From NCBI GenBank assembly GCA_025055455.1, contig JANWXD010000003.1, positions 155,774 to 219,773 of the forward strand: a DNA stretch of 64,000 nucleotides. Reading direction: 5' to 3'. This document shows positions 25,085 through 32,652 of this stretch, in pieces (position 1 is the stretch's first letter; each line of letters opens with the position of its first letter). This stretch comes from Bryobacteraceae bacterium (GTDB lineage Bacteria > Acidobacteriota > Terriglobia > Bryobacterales > Bryobacteraceae). Under the pieces are notes generated by a model. It ran no database searches. It was not told the DNA's origin and worked only from the letters and a program-made list of their open reading frames with translations. The position numbers were made by a program, and so were the translations under genes.

Positions 25085-26868
25085 CGCACGGCGGCCCTTT
25101 CCTGTTGTTCCAGGTACTGCTCCAGCGGGCGGAAGTACTCGAGCAGCGCCCGCGAACTGAGATCTTCCCCGGTCTTTTCGCGGAGCAGCTGGCGCCAGTC
25201 GCGCGTAGCCCCCAAGCGGAGCAAGTCCCAGAGCCACTGGCCCACTTCTTTATTGCCGTAGTAGTTGCAGGAGCGCGGATCTTGCTTCAGGATGCTCCGC
25301 GCGATGTAGTCGTGCAACTGGTATTTGATCAGGCTGGCCAAGGCGTAGTCGTAGTACTGGGCGGGATCGTCGATGACGTGCGTCTTGGTGCAGCCATCGC
25401 AGTACTCCTCCCCGCGCGGCGCCGGCGGCTCGATTCCCTGGTAGCGTTCGACCAGCTCCCACCAGCGGCGATTGAACTGCTCGGCCGGGAGTTTGCGCTC
25501 GTAAAGCTCGTGCTCGAAATGGGTCATCACGCCCGCCGACCAGGGCAAGAAGACCACGGCGCTGTCGAGCGCCTCGTCGAGCAGCCACTCCATCCGGTTG
25601 ATCTTGCGGTCGGCGGGCAGGATGCCGATCTGGCGCAAATAGGGTTCCTGGCGGGCGGCCATGCCGATGAGGTCTCCGATGGCTTCATGGAAGGCGCGAT
25701 TGGCGCCCTCACGCAGAACCGGCGGGACGTTGGGATGGGAATACGCAAGGAAGTAGTAGACATGGCCCAGCTCGTGGTGCGCGGTCTCGAACCAGCGGAA
25801 ATTCGGCACCACGCTCATCAGCGAGCGCACATCGCGGTCGCGATCCACGTGCCAGGCCGAGGCATGAGTGTTCTTCTTGCGGGTGGCGCCTGGCGGGAGC
25901 TGGTAGAGGTCGGATCGCTCCCAAAAGCTGCGAGGCAACGGCGGCCATCCCAGCGACGTGTAGAACCGCTCGGCTTGCTGCACGATCCATTCCGGAGACC
26001 GGCCCCGGAACAAATCGTCCAAGTTTGGCGTCTCTGCCAAGCCGGGCCACTCCTGACCCCAACGGTTCGGCAGCCAGTGGGCCGGGATGCGCTCCGGAAC
26101 CGGCTGCCCGTAGCGGACCGCCAGCTTGCGCCGAGCGTACCGGTGCAGGCGGCGATACAGCGGCTCGACTTCGCGGAGCGTCCTCTGCATGAGCTGCATC
26201 ATCTCGGCCACGGTCAGGCCGTAGTCGGCCACCTGCAGGTGAAAGTAGGAGGAGTAGCCGAGCTCTGTCGCCACACGGTTGCGCAGGTCGCGCACCTCGG
26301 CCAAACCCCCCTTCAGAGCCGGACCGATCTGTTTGGACGTTTCCCAAACCCGGCGCCGTTCGGCGAGGTCGCGCGACCGCACGAGCACGTCGTCGATTTG
26401 GTTCGGCGTTACCGGCTTCAGACATTTGCCCCCTCGCTCGTCGAGGCAAAACGTGAAGCCATCCAGCACCGCGCTCAGCCGCGCCTCCAGTTCGATGCGC
26501 TTGGCCACGACTTCCGGGATGGTTCCCGGGGATTCGGCGGCGTTCAACAGGATCTTGTCGAGCTGGCGAAACTCCAATTCTTCCAGCGTGCCGCGTAGTT
26601 GGAGAAACCGGCGGCTGTGTTCGATGACGTAGCGGCTGCCGCGAAACGCGGCGTGGGCCCGCTCGGCGCCGATCCGCCGTCCCGTATGTTCCTCGGTGAC
26701 ATCGGTCGAGGCCAGCCAGGCGGCTTCGGTGGCGACCGTGCCGAGGCGCTGATCGATCTCGTTGTACATCTGGAGAAACTCTTGAACTTGCCGCCGAGCG
26801 GAGGGTTCCTCGGCGGCGCAGCCGGCCATTAGGCAGCACGCCGCCGCCACAAGGGATTGCGTCCGCAC
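25081..26868 (-). CDS. M2-family peptidyl-dipeptidase (ACE-like), probable lipoprotein
   Basis: A 595-residue zinc peptidase. The gluzincin site is HHELGHVYYFLAY with the third ligand in FHEAIGDLIGMA about 24 residues later, as in angiotensin-converting-enzyme homologues. EPYLRQIGILP and HDYIARSILKQDPRSCNYYGNKEVG are further family blocks. MRTQSLVAAACCLMAGCAAEE ends in a lipobox-like MAGC, so it is probably anchored in the envelope. It would remove C-terminal dipeptides from peptides. The GTG start lies exactly 6 nt after TACAAT, with TTGCCC 17 bp further upstream, so a leaderless mRNA is predicted. Confidence 0.9.
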   Translation of the reverse strand: MRTQSLVAAACCLMAGCAAEEPSARRQVQEFLQMYNEIDQRLGTVATEAAWLASTDVTEEHTGRRIGAERAHAAFRGSRYVIEHSRRFLQLRGTLEELEFRQLDKILLNAAESPGTIPEVVAKRIELEARLSAVLDGFTFCLDERGGKCLKPVTPNQIDDVLVRSRDLAERRRVWETSKQIGPALKGGLAEVRDLRNRVATELGYSSYFHLQVADYGLTVAEMMQLMQRTLREVEPLYRRLHRYARRKLAVRYGQPVPERIPAHWLPNRWGQEWPGLAETPNLDDLFRGRSPEWIVQQAERFYTSLGWPPLPRSFWERSDLYQLPPGATRKKNTHASAWHVDRDRDVRSLMSVVPNFRWFETAHHELGHVYYFLAYSHPNVPPVLREGANRAFHEAIGDLIGMAARQEPYLRQIGILPADRKINRMEWLLDEALDSAVVFLPWSAGVMTHFEHELYERKLPAEQFNRRWWELVERYQGIEPPAPRGEEYCDGCTKTHVIDDPAQYYDYALASLIKYQLHDYIARSILKQDPRSCNYYGNKEVGQWLWDLLRLGATRDWRQLLREKTGEDLSSRALLEYFRPLEQYLEQQERAAVR

Positions 26869-26874
26869 AGGGCG

Positions 26875-26903
26875 ATTGTAGACTACAGCTTGCCGCCGGG
26901 CAA
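26875..26903 (-). promoter_or_regulatory. Leaderless promoter of the M2 peptidase gene
   Basis: Minus strand: -35-like TTGCCC at 26903-26898, 17-bp spacer, -10 TACAAT at 26880-26875, 6 nt, GTG at 26868. Confidence 0.55.
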
Positions 26904-26929
26904 ACGGGGCCCCTGTTGTCAGGCCCTGT

Positions 26930-26935
26930 TAGAAT
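26930..26935 (+). promoter_or_regulatory. -10 element upstream of nadA
   Basis: TAGAAT, 24 nt before the nadA ATG, would give a leader of about 18 nt. No convincing -35. Confidence 0.4.
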
Positions 26936-26959
26936 AGTGTTACAGCCTCGGGTCCCGCC

Positions 26960-27889
26960 ATGCTCGCCACCAAGACCATCACCGAGGAGATCCTGGAGTG
27001 GAAGAAAGAACGGCGGGCGATCCTGCTGGCGCACCACTACCAGGAGCCCGAGATTCAGGATCTGGCCGACTGGGTCGGGGACAGTCTCGAACTGGCCCGC
27101 AAGGCGCGCGAGTTCGACGGGGAGGTCATCGCCTTTTGCGGCGTCTGGTTCATGGCGGAAACCGCCAAGGTGCTCAACCCGAAGCGGATCGTGGTCGTGC
27201 CGGACCGCGAGGCGGGCTGTAGTCTCGTGGACAGCTGTCCTGTGGAGCAGCTCCGCGCCTGGAAGCGGCGGCACCCGGACCATGTCGTGGTCAGCTACAT
27301 CAACACGTCCATCGAGGTGAAGGCCGAAAGCGACATCTTGTGCACGTCGCGTAACGCGGTCCAGATCGTGAATTCCATTCCCCCGGAGAAACCGATCCTG
27401 TTCGTGCCGGACGCCAACCTCGGCCAGTGGGTCAAGCGCCAGACCGGGCGCGAGAATATGAAAGTCTGGCAGGGGGCGTGCCTCGTCCATGCGACATTCC
27501 CCGCGCGGCGCTTGGCGGCGGCCCGCGCCGAGCATCCGGGCGCGTTGGTGGCGGCCCATCCCGAGTGCCCCCCGCAGGTGCTGGATCAGGCGGACTTCGT
27601 CGGCTCCACCTCCGCCATCATCCAATGGTGCGTCGAGACGCCGGGCGAGGAGTTCATCGTCATGACGGAAAGCGGTGTCTCGCATTCGCTCCACCGGCTG
27701 GCGCCGCACAAGCGCTTCTACTTCATTCCCAACGAAAACTGCAATTGCAGCGAGTGCCCGTACATGAAGCGCAACACCCTCGAAAAGCTCCGCGACTGTC
27801 TCCGCGACTTGGAGCCGCGGGTGGAGATTCCACACGACATTCTCCGGCGCGCGCTGATTCCGCTCGAGCGCATGTTCGCGGTGCAGTGA
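26960..27889 (+). CDS. nadA: Quinolinate synthase A
   Basis: A 309-residue 4Fe-4S enzyme that condenses iminoaspartate with DHAP to quinolinate, the de novo NAD precursor. Blocks seen: RAILLAHHYQEPEIQDLADWVGDSL, FCGVWFMAETAKVLNP with the first cluster Cys, HPECPPQV and the C-terminal CNCSECPYMKRNTLEKL with the others. nadB and nadC are not adjacent. It heads a run nadA-moaA-nadE-propeller-GH57 on the plus strand. The moaA ATG follows 9 nt after its stop. Confidence 0.95.
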   Translation: MLATKTITEEILEWKKERRAILLAHHYQEPEIQDLADWVGDSLELARKAREFDGEVIAFCGVWFMAETAKVLNPKRIVVVPDREAGCSLVDSCPVEQLRAWKRRHPDHVVVSYINTSIEVKAESDILCTSRNAVQIVNSIPPEKPILFVPDANLGQWVKRQTGRENMKVWQGACLVHATFPARRLAAARAEHPGALVAAHPECPPQVLDQADFVGSTSAIIQWCVETPGEEFIVMTESGVSHSLHRLAPHKRFYFIPNENCNCSECPYMKRNTLEKLRDCLRDLEPRVEIPHDILRRALIPLERMFAVQ

Positions 27890-27897
27890 GGGAGTCG

Positions 27898-28896
27898 ATG
27901 GACGCGCCGGGCCAGCTGCGGGACCGCTTTGGACGCCTCCACGACAACCTCCGCATCAGTGTCACCGACCGCTGCAATATCCGCTGCTTTTATTGCATGC
28001 CCGAAGAGGTCGAGTTCGTTCCGCGCCCGGAGATTCTGACCTTCGAAGAGATCGAGCACTTCGTGCGCCTGGCGGTACGCTGCGGCATCCGCAAGCTGCG
28101 GATCACCGGCGGCGAGCCCCTGCTGCGTCGCGACCTGCCCGTATTAGTGCGCAAGCTCAGCGCCATCGAAGGGATTACGGACCTGGGGCTGACGACCAAC
28201 GGCATCCTGCTGCGGGAGCAGGCCGCCGCCCTCTACGAGGCCGGACTCCGGCGCATCAACATCCATCTGGACACGCTGGATGCGGAGCGTTTCCGTCACA
28301 TCACGCGGCGCGACCACCTGGATCGGGTGCTCGAGGGCATCGAGTTGTGTCGGTGTTTGGGGTTCCGTCCCATCAAAATCAACGCCGTGGCGGTGAAGGG
28401 ATTGACCGAGCCCGACATCGTGCCCCTGGCGCGCTTCGGCCGGGAGCACGATCTGGAAATCCGTTTCATCGAGTTCATGCCGCTCGACGGGCAAGGGCTG
28501 TGGCTTCGGGACCGCGTCTTGTTCGCCCGTGACATCCTGCGGACGCTGTCGCGCGAGATCGCGCCGCTCGTGCCCGTGTCCGACGGCGATCCCCGCGCTC
28601 CGGCGGCGGAGTACCGTTATGCGGACGGGCGCGGTGTGGTGGGCTTCATCGCCTCGGTCAGTCAGCCCTTCTGCGACCGGTGCAACCGCATCCGGCTCAC
28701 CGCCGATGGCAAGCTGCGGTATTGCCTGTTCGCCCTCGAGGAGACCGACATCAAGAAATTGCTGCGGGGCGGCGCCGCCGACGAAGAGATTCTGGAGGCC
28801 ATCGGCTCGACCGTGCGCGCCAAGTGGGAGGGGCATCAGGTCAACACGGCGCGCTTCGTGGCGCCACCGCGTCCCATGTACGCCATCGGCGGATAG
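27898..28896 (+). CDS. moaA: GTP 3',8-cyclase MoaA (molybdopterin biosynthesis)
   Basis: A 332-residue radical-SAM enzyme catalysing the first step of molybdenum-cofactor synthesis. The N-terminal cluster motif is CNIRCFYC (CX3CX2C) and the C-terminal cluster is FCDRCNRIRLTADGKLRYC (CX2CX13C). ITGGEPLLRRDL and the C-terminal Gly-Gly (YAIGG) are also present, so all key features are intact. Start chosen at ATG 27898, preceded by GAGGGAG. An in-frame GTG at 27886 overlapping the nadA stop is possible. No other moa genes are adjacent. Confidence 0.95.
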   Translation: MDAPGQLRDRFGRLHDNLRISVTDRCNIRCFYCMPEEVEFVPRPEILTFEEIEHFVRLAVRCGIRKLRITGGEPLLRRDLPVLVRKLSAIEGITDLGLTTNGILLREQAAALYEAGLRRINIHLDTLDAERFRHITRRDHLDRVLEGIELCRCLGFRPIKINAVAVKGLTEPDIVPLARFGREHDLEIRFIEFMPLDGQGLWLRDRVLFARDILRTLSREIAPLVPVSDGDPRAPAAEYRYADGRGVVGFIASVSQPFCDRCNRIRLTADGKLRYCLFALEETDIKKLLRGGAADEEILEAIGSTVRAKWEGHQVNTARFVAPPRPMYAIGG

Positions 28897-28967
28897 AGAC
28901 GGACCTTCTGCCCGGCGCGGCAGCGCCACCGTGCCGCAACTCCGCCGGGCCGCCCCCGTCGAGCCAG

Positions 28968-28973
28968 TAGAAT
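28968..28973 (+). promoter_or_regulatory. -10 element setting a near-leaderless nadE start
   Basis: TAGAAT, 10 nt, ATG 28984. An upstream in-frame ATG at 28972 overlaps this hexamer and would not be transcribed from it. Confidence 0.45.
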
Positions 28974-28983
28974 GGGATCTTCG

Positions 28984-30633
28984 ATGCGAATCGCCCTGGC
29001 GCAGATCAACACCACGGTCGGCGATCTTGAAGGCAACGTGGATATGATCCTGCGCTGGGCCCGGGAGGCGGCCCGGCGGGGCGCCGAGCTGGCGGTGTTT
29101 CCCGAGCTGACCATCACGGGTTACCCGCCCCGGGATTTGGTAGAGAAGCCGAGCTTTCTCGAACGCACCGAACAGCAGCTGGAACGGCTGGCCCGCGAAA
29201 GCGCCGCCCTGGACTTGGCGCTGATTTGCGGCTACGTGGGCCGGTCGGAAGCCAACGAGGGCAAGCGCGCCACCAACAGCGCCGCCGTGATCCAAGGCGG
29301 CCGCATCGTCTTCCGCCAGCGCAAGATGCTGCTGCCTACCTACGACGTCTTCGACGAGGCGCGCTACTTTCAACCCGCCGCGCAGCAGGAGCTGGTGACG
29401 GTCCGGGGCCGCCGCTTGGCCTTGACCATCTGCGAAGATGCCTGGAACGACAAGCAATACTGGGAGCGGCGGCTGTACGACCGCGATCCGGTCGAGGAGC
29501 TGGTTTCCCGCGGAGGCGAAATCATCGTCAGCATCAACGCCTCACCCTACCACATGGGCAAACGCGCGCTGCGCCGCGAAATCTTCTCGCGCACGGCGGC
29601 GCGCCACCGCCGCCCTCTGATCTACGTCAACCAGGTGGGAGGCAACGATCAGTTGATCTTCGACGGCAGCAGCTTTGCTCTCGATCCGGAGGGGCGCGTG
29701 ATCGCCTCGGCCTGCTCCTTCGCCGAGGATTTGGTCCTCGTCGACCTCGCCACCGGGCAGGGCGACCGGCGCGAGAATCTGGCGGATGAATGCGAAGCGG
29801 TCTACGAGGCTCTGGTGCTCGGCACGCGAGACTATCTGAACAAGTGCGGCTTCCGGCAAGTCCTCATCGGACTGAGTGGCGGAATCGACTCCTCCCTGAC
29901 GGCCGTCATCGCCGCCGACGCCGTGGGACGAGAAAATGTCGTGGGCGTGGCGATGCCGGGACCGTATTCCTCCGATCACAGCCTCCGCGACGCCCGGGCC
30001 CTGGCCGAAAATCTCGGCATCCGATTCGAAGTGATTTCCATCACCCCGGTGTACGAATGCTTCCTCCGGATCCTCGACCGGCTGTTCGCTGGCGCGCCGC
30101 CCGATGTGACCGAAGAAAACCTCCAATCGCGCCTGCGGGGCGTCACCTTGATGGCGCTCTCCAACAAATGGGGCGCCCTCGTGCTCACCACGGGCAACAA
30201 AAGCGAGCTCGCGGTGGGCTACTGCACTCTCTACGGAGACATGATCGGCGGACTGGCCGTCATCAGCGACGTGCCCAAGACGCTCGTCTACAAACTCGCT
30301 CGTGTCGCCAACCGGCGCCATCCGCATGCCATTCCCGAAAGCGTCTTCACAAAACCCCCCTCGGCGGAATTGCGGCCCAATCAGAAGGACACGGATTCGC
30401 TGCCGGACTACGAGATTCTCGACGCGATCTTGCGCGACTACGTGGAAGAGTACAAGACGCCTTGCGAGATCGCCGCAGCTCACGGCTTTCCTCTGGAGCT
30501 CGTGCGGGACGTGGTCAACAAGGTGGACCGGAACGAATACAAGCGTCAGCAGGCTCCGCCGGGGCTGAAAGTGACCACGAAAGCCTTCGGCATGGGCCGT
30601 CGCTTCCCCATCGCCCAGCGGTTTTTGGAATGA
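28984..30633 (+). CDS. nadE: Glutamine-dependent NAD+ synthetase
   Basis: A 549-residue two-domain enzyme. The N-terminal nitrilase-type glutaminase has the Glu in FPELTITGYPPRDL, the Lys in RKMLLPTYDVFDE and the Cys in LTICEDAWND. The C-terminal synthetase has the PP-loop GLSGGIDSSLTAVIA, TGNKSELAVGYCTLYGDM and KPPSAELRPNQKD. It amidates nicotinic acid adenine dinucleotide to NAD+ using glutamine nitrogen passed between domains. Start at ATG 28984 (MRIALAQINTTVGDLEGN) by family alignment and promoter position. Its stop overlaps the next gene's ATG. Confidence 0.95.
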   Translation: MRIALAQINTTVGDLEGNVDMILRWAREAARRGAELAVFPELTITGYPPRDLVEKPSFLERTEQQLERLARESAALDLALICGYVGRSEANEGKRATNSAAVIQGGRIVFRQRKMLLPTYDVFDEARYFQPAAQQELVTVRGRRLALTICEDAWNDKQYWERRLYDRDPVEELVSRGGEIIVSINASPYHMGKRALRREIFSRTAARHRRPLIYVNQVGGNDQLIFDGSSFALDPEGRVIASACSFAEDLVLVDLATGQGDRRENLADECEAVYEALVLGTRDYLNKCGFRQVLIGLSGGIDSSLTAVIAADAVGRENVVGVAMPGPYSSDHSLRDARALAENLGIRFEVISITPVYECFLRILDRLFAGAPPDVTEENLQSRLRGVTLMALSNKWGALVLTTGNKSELAVGYCTLYGDMIGGLAVISDVPKTLVYKLARVANRRHPHAIPESVFTKPPSAELRPNQKDTDSLPDYEILDAILRDYVEEYKTPCEIAAAHGFPLELVRDVVNKVDRNEYKRQQAPPGLKVTTKAFGMGRRFPIAQRFLE

Positions 30634-32648
30634 GGCCGTTCACGGGCCTGCTGCTCGCCGGACTTCTGCTGGGCCAGCCGGAGCCAGGCACGCTGCTGCC
30701 CGATGGCTGGCGCCTCCGGCCGGCAGGACGCGAGACTCCCCTCGACACCTTGCCCATGGCCGCGACGGCCACGCCGGATGGCCGCTACCTGCTCGTTTTG
30801 CACTCCGGCACGAATCCGGCCTCGGTCGCGGCGCTGGCCACCTCGGACGGAAGCGAGCTGAGCCGCATCACGCTGCCGGACGCCTGGCTCGGCCTGGCTC
30901 TCGACCCCAAGGGAACCCATGTCTATGCGGGCGGCGGCGCCGAGGCGGCGGTCTTCGAGCTGTCTCTCACGGCCGGGCGCTTAGCCTGGTCCCGAACGTT
31001 TCCCTTGGTTCCCAGAGATCGGCGCACGGCTCGCGATTTTGCCGGTGACGTGGCGGTCTCCCCCGACGGCCGCTTGTTGTACGTCGCTGAGTTGTTTCAA
31101 AACACCATCGCCGTCCTCAATCCGCAGACCGGCATGGTCGTCGAGCGCTTCCGTACGGGACGGCGGCCGTTCCGAATCTTGTTTCATCCCGACGGTAAGT
31201 CGCTGTTCGTCACCAGTTGGGCGGACGGTTCCCTCTTTCACCACGAGGCCGAATCGGGCCGGCTCATCGAGCGCCTGCGTTTGGCGGCGCATCCCACGGA
31301 TATGATTTGGGCGCCGCCGGCGCCTTCCGAAGCGGGCGGTGAGGCCTCGCTGGCGCGCATCTTCGTTGCGGCGAGCAATACCAACAGCATCCAAGTGGTA
31401 GGCGTCACGGATTCCAAAGAGCTGCGACTGCTCGAATCGGTGAACCTCGCCTTCGGCGCCCGTCAGCCCGCGGGCATGACCGCGAGCGCGCTGGCGCTCG
31501 ATGCAAACCGCCGGCGCGTGTTCGTCGCCTGTTCCGGCGCGAACGCCCTGGCAGTGGTGGACATCAGGGAATCGCTGAGTCGCGTGGTGGGTTACATCGC
31601 TGCGGGATGGTATCCGGTGGCGCTGCGCGTGCTGCCGCAGGGCACGCTCGTCGTGCTCAATGCGCGCCGGACCGACCGCGGCGGTGGGTCCGCATCCTGG
31701 ATCGCGCCGTTGGAAGAGGAACAGCTGTTCGAACACAGCGTCACGGTTCTGGACAACACGCCCTACCGCGACAGCCTGCTCGAAGAGGAGGAGGCACCGG
31801 AAGCCTCGCCCGTCGCCCACGTCGTTTACGTGCTCCGCCAGACGGGCCGCGGGCCCAACTGCGAGAAGCTAGCCCGGGAGTTCGCGCTGCTCGAGAGGGT
31901 GTACGCCAGCGGCCCGGGGAGGCTTGGGGGACTGTACCGGGCTCTTGCCGGGATCGCGCCGCATTTTCTCGAGCTGTATCTGCCCGGCTGTGAAGCCGGG
32001 CGCCGGGCCTATGCCTGCGACGGAGACGACCCGGCCGCCGTGCCCCCGGCGGGCTACCTGTGGACGAATGCCGCCGCAGCCGGAATCTCCCTTAGGAATT
32101 ACGGCTTCTTCGTGGTGAACCGCACTCGCTCAGCCCCCGATGGCACGCGAATCGAAACCGTACGGGATGCCATCCTGAAACCGGTGACGGACCTGCGCTA
32201 CCCAGGATTGGGCCCCGACTCTAGCGATGCTGAGCGCGCCATGGCGTTCCTGGAGGATTTGCGAACTTGGGAAAAACAGGGTTCACTACCCCGGCTCTTG
32301 CTGGTCCGCCTCTCCGGCCGCGACGAGCCCGACGATGTGGCTCTCGGTCGCATCATCGAAGGCCTGAGTCACAGCCGGTTTTGGCCCCGGATGGCGATCT
32401 TCGTCGCCGCCCTGGGGCTCGACGGTGACGGCTGGGCGTTGGTGGCCTCGCCGTACGCACGTCGTGGTTTCGCCGATCCGGCGCCGTATAGCGTCGCCTC
32501 GTTGCTCCGCACCATCCAGCTGTTTTTGGGGTTGCGCCCGATGACCCACTTCGACGCCGCGGCGCCGCCGCTCCTCTCGGTGTTCCAGGGGGAGCCCGAC
32601 ACGCGGCCGTACACGGCTGTTCCCGGAAGATCCGCGCCAGAACCCTAG
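30630..32648 (+). CDS. Secreted beta-propeller protein with degenerate phosphoesterase domain
   Basis: A 672-residue protein with signal peptide (MRPFTGLLLAGLLLGQ), a YncE-like propeller (about 40-330, e.g. VAVSPDGRLLYVAELFQNTIAVLNPQTG) and a C-terminal region (about 385-665). The C-terminal region aligns in outline with the PF04185 phosphoesterase domain of bifunctional YncE/phosphatase proteins: LAREFALLERVYASG, VPPAGYLWTNAAAAGISLRNYG and LGRIIEGLSHSRFWPRMAIFV. The usual catalytic pieces (KENRTYD, SADGHNW, NDHT, EDDxQNGxDHVDxHR) are replaced by RQTGRGPN, no clear match, LSGRDE and ALGLDGDGWA. It is probably non-catalytic. It starts within the nadE stop (ATGA). Confidence 0.7.
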   Translation: MRPFTGLLLAGLLLGQPEPGTLLPDGWRLRPAGRETPLDTLPMAATATPDGRYLLVLHSGTNPASVAALATSDGSELSRITLPDAWLGLALDPKGTHVYAGGGAEAAVFELSLTAGRLAWSRTFPLVPRDRRTARDFAGDVAVSPDGRLLYVAELFQNTIAVLNPQTGMVVERFRTGRRPFRILFHPDGKSLFVTSWADGSLFHHEAESGRLIERLRLAAHPTDMIWAPPAPSEAGGEASLARIFVAASNTNSIQVVGVTDSKELRLLESVNLAFGARQPAGMTASALALDANRRRVFVACSGANALAVVDIRESLSRVVGYIAAGWYPVALRVLPQGTLVVLNARRTDRGGGSASWIAPLEEEQLFEHSVTVLDNTPYRDSLLEEEEAPEASPVAHVVYVLRQTGRGPNCEKLAREFALLERVYASGPGRLGGLYRALAGIAPHFLELYLPGCEAGRRAYACDGDDPAAVPPAGYLWTNAAAAGISLRNYGFFVVNRTRSAPDGTRIETVRDAILKPVTDLRYPGLGPDSSDAERAMAFLEDLRTWEKQGSLPRLLLVRLSGRDEPDDVALGRIIEGLSHSRFWPRMAIFVAALGLDGDGWALVASPYARRGFADPAPYSVASLLRTIQLFLGLRPMTHFDAAAPPLLSVFQGEPDTRPYTAVPGRSAPEP

Positions 32649-32652
32649 TCGC

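Noticed and set aside
23986..26598. Long plus-strand frame (about 870 codons) across the glycosyltransferase end and the M2 peptidase
   Set aside because: Runs out of frame through one real gene and antisense through another; no recognisable domain.
25709..27835. Long minus-strand frame (about 708 codons) over the M2 peptidase start and nadA
   Set aside because: Shadow of two well-supported genes; low-complexity translation.
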